Below are positions 4,779 to 6,038 of a DNA stretch of 6,038 bases, piece after piece. The stretch's first letter is position 1. Each line of letters starts with the position of its first letter. This DNA is from an uncultured Paenibacillus sp. Lineage in GTDB: Bacteria; Bacillota; Bacilli; Paenibacillales; Paenibacillaceae. The notes beneath the pieces were generated by a model. It was not told the origin of the DNA. It was given only the letters and a program-made list of their open reading frames with translations, and searched no databases. The DNA lies in NCBI GenBank assembly GCA_937895345.1, contig CALAWP010000002.1:1-6038 (forward strand), read 5' to 3'. Made by a program: the position numbers and the translations under genes.

Positions 4779-5653
4779 ATGGACTCAAAAGAGCATATGA
4801 GCGAGCACAACATCCGATTAACCGCGGCGGAAATTGCAAATCTTTGGGGAGCCTATATGGGGAATACAATGTCTGTGTGCGTGCTACAATACTTCTGTCG
4901 GCATGTTGAGGATACTCAGATAAAAAAGTGCTCGAATACGCATTATCTTTATCGAAGAAGCACGTATCAACGATTACCGAAATATTTAATCATGAGAAGT
5001 TTCCCATTCCAGTGGGGTTCGCGTTGGACACGGATGTCAATCTCGACGCTCCGAGGCTGTATTCGGATACCTTCTTTTTAAATTATCTTCATCAAACAAC
5101 AAAAAGCGGATTCAGTTTGTATACGATTGCCTTGCCCAATATCGCTCGTGCGGATGTTCGTGATTTTATAAGCGAGTGTATTGCATCCTTAACGGAGCTC
5201 TACAATAAAGTCGCGGATACGTCGTTGTCCAAAGGATTGTACGTCAGACCGCCTTGTATCGATACTGCAAATGAGGTTGATTTTGTTGAATCGAACAGCT
5301 TTTTGGCCGGCTTTATAGGCGATAAACGGCCTCTGAATGCCTTGGAGATTACCCATATCTTTTCGAATATGCAAACCAACGCCATTGGCAAAGCGCTGAT
5401 TATGGGTTTCAGTCAAGTGGCTCAATCTAAAGAGATCAAGGAATATTTCAATCGAGGCAAACAAATAGCCGCAAAGCAGAAGGAAGTGTTTTACGGCCTT
5501 CAGAAGGAGGACCTGCCTTCTCCGATGTCGTGGGATCAAGACGTTATGAGCTCCACCGAACCGCCCTTCTCCGATAAGCTCATGTTATTCCACGTTTCAG
5601 GAATAAATGCCTTGGGAATATTTAATTATGGAGCTGCTGTGTTTTGCAAGTAG
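4779..5653 (+). pseudogene. DUF3231 family protein, frameshifted and 3'-truncated
   Basis: The start ATG 4779 follows AAGGGG (4765-4770). The first 50 codons (TAAEIANLWGAYMGNTMSVC onward) are in one frame. The family-like sequence then continues one frame back from GTG 4928 (VLEYALSLSKKH...) to a TAG at 5651-5653, giving 291 residues if joined. The product is a mostly helical protein made of two related halves: the segment from about residue 11 (LTAAEIANLW...) resembles a second one starting near LNALEITHIF. Each half has an FPIPVGF- or LPSPMSW-type link followed by an (Y/F)SD-containing helix. DUF3231 proteins occur in spore-forming Bacilli and have no known function. From memory full-length members have about 330-340 residues, so the last 40-50 are missing. 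The second half stops where the first still has about 40 residues, and the final codons (VFCK) come from an IS end. The frame change at an A-run could be a sequencing error or true slippage. Confidence 0.82.
4922..4928 (+). other. Heptamer A AAA AAG at the frame change (possible -1 slippage site)
   Basis: In the zero frame the codons read ATA AAA AAG TGC. A one-base backward slip on AAA AAG makes the next codon GTG (4928-4930) and restores the family sequence exactly. The heptamer is the dnaX-type -1 slippery sequence. GAGG at 4908-4911 lies 10 nt upstream, like the stimulatory SD of E. coli dnaX. A weak downstream stem (GTGCT 4928-4932 with AGCAC 4959-4963) starts too close to be a convincing stimulator. 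A simple loss of one A is equally compatible. Confidence 0.4.
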
Positions 5654-6038
5654 AAAATGCTTAGATTTGCAGCCAAAAGTGCCAAGCCCACTTGCCAGCT
5701 TCGAAGTTACATAGGAATTCTTTCCATTGCTTGTTTGAAGCGGAAGCTCTCGCCTGTGAAGGAGAGAATATGAGCATGGTGCACTAGACGATCGACGAGA
5801 GCCGACGTAAGTTTGGTATCGCCGAATACTGAGGTCCATTGACCAAACTCCAAATTGGATGTAACGATCACACTATGCTGCTCATAGCAATCCGCTATCA
5901 CGTTAAATAATAGCTCAGATCCGGTTTGGCTGAACGGGACGTAACCGACTTCATCGAGCCGGTATCTTCATATTTTTCGTGTATTAAATAGGGCTTGCTG
6001 AACAAGATCAATTTAAGCTGCTCGCAACGCATGAGCCT
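5638..6038. mobile_element. Right end of an IS21-family insertion sequence (partial)
   Basis: The element is recognised by the istB remnant on the minus strand and by the abrupt end of DUF3231 homology near 5638. The presumed terminus TGTGTTTTGCAAG (5638, or TGTTTTGC from 5640) starts with TG as IS21 ends do. Just inside it, TTTGCA occurs at 5643-5648 and again at 5666-5671, a 23-bp spacing, each followed by an A-rich tract. This fits the multiple transposase-binding repeats found in IS21 termini. The left end, istA and any target duplication lie beyond 6038. The exact boundary is inferred. Confidence 0.68.
5707..6038 (-). pseudogene. istB: IS21 helper ATPase IstB, decayed C-terminal part
   Basis: Reading the minus strand to a stop at 5707-5709, the frame shows typical IstB C-terminal motifs: LDEVGYVPF (Walker B region), SQTGSELLFNVIADCYE, VIVTSNLEFGQW (sensor-like TSN), VFGD, ALVDRLVHHAHIL (with the conserved Arg) and TGESFR. 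IstB is the AAA+ partner of the IstA transposase and selects target DNA during transposition. The copy is dead: the same frame carries a TGA at 5968-5970 and a TAA at 6013-6015. About four hydrophobic residues normally preceding LDE appear to be missing (RYRLDEVGY). The Walker A part lies outside the window. It points toward, and ends about 70 bp from, the broken DUF3231 gene. Confidence 0.85.

Noticed and set aside
5189..5539. Minus-strand frames opposite the DUF3231 gene
   Set aside because: They are shadows of the plus-strand gene, which has clear family similarity.

Overview
The window looks like the chromosome of a spore-forming Gram-positive bacterium of the Paenibacillaceae (Paenibacillus or Cohnella type). 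The reasons are an RNase R-like tail very rich in Gly and Lys, a Bacillus-type tmRNA whose tag starts Gly-Lys and ends Ala-Val-Ala-Ala, Firmicutes-style Shine-Dalgarno sites, and DUF378 and DUF3231 family proteins. The genus is inferred from protein flavour and gene order only.

Layout. Positions 1-564 hold the 3' end of a gene that is most likely rnr (RNase R), closed by a strong hairpin at 597-628. Positions 633-1823 are a tandem array of 23 full units plus a partial one, period 51 bp, which I judge to be non-coding. After a gene-poor stretch with a long terminator-like hairpin comes a 66-residue cold-shock protein gene (2207-2407) with its own terminator. Then follow smpB (2618-3100), with a good sigma-A promoter at 2519-2547, and ssrA/tmRNA (3310-3674), with a terminator at 3680-3708. 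Downstream lie a solitary HNH endonuclease gene (3762-4217), a small DUF378 membrane protein gene (4406-4630) with a terminator, and a broken DUF3231 gene (4779-5653). The window ends in the decayed right end of an IS21-family insertion sequence with an istB remnant on the minus strand.

How the genes fit together. RNase R, SmpB and tmRNA form the trans-translation and non-stop mRNA decay pathway. SmpB and tmRNA rescue stalled ribosomes, and in E. coli RNase R is recruited through its Lys-rich C-terminal tail to destroy the faulty mRNA. The rnr and smpB genes, often neighbours in Firmicutes, are separated here by about 2 kb containing the repeat array and the cold-shock gene. The part after tmRNA is accessory in character: a lone nuclease, a gene of unknown function broken twice, and IS debris.

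Most interesting signals. (1) The 51-bp array, with a GTTCRYGAAC palindrome in nearly every unit and two sub-arrays that differ at its centre. (2) A one-base frame change in the DUF3231 gene that sits exactly on an A AAA AAG heptamer with an SD-like GAGG 10 nt upstream. (3) Truncation of that gene by an IS21-type end. I see no convincing new defence system or other undescribed multi-gene system.
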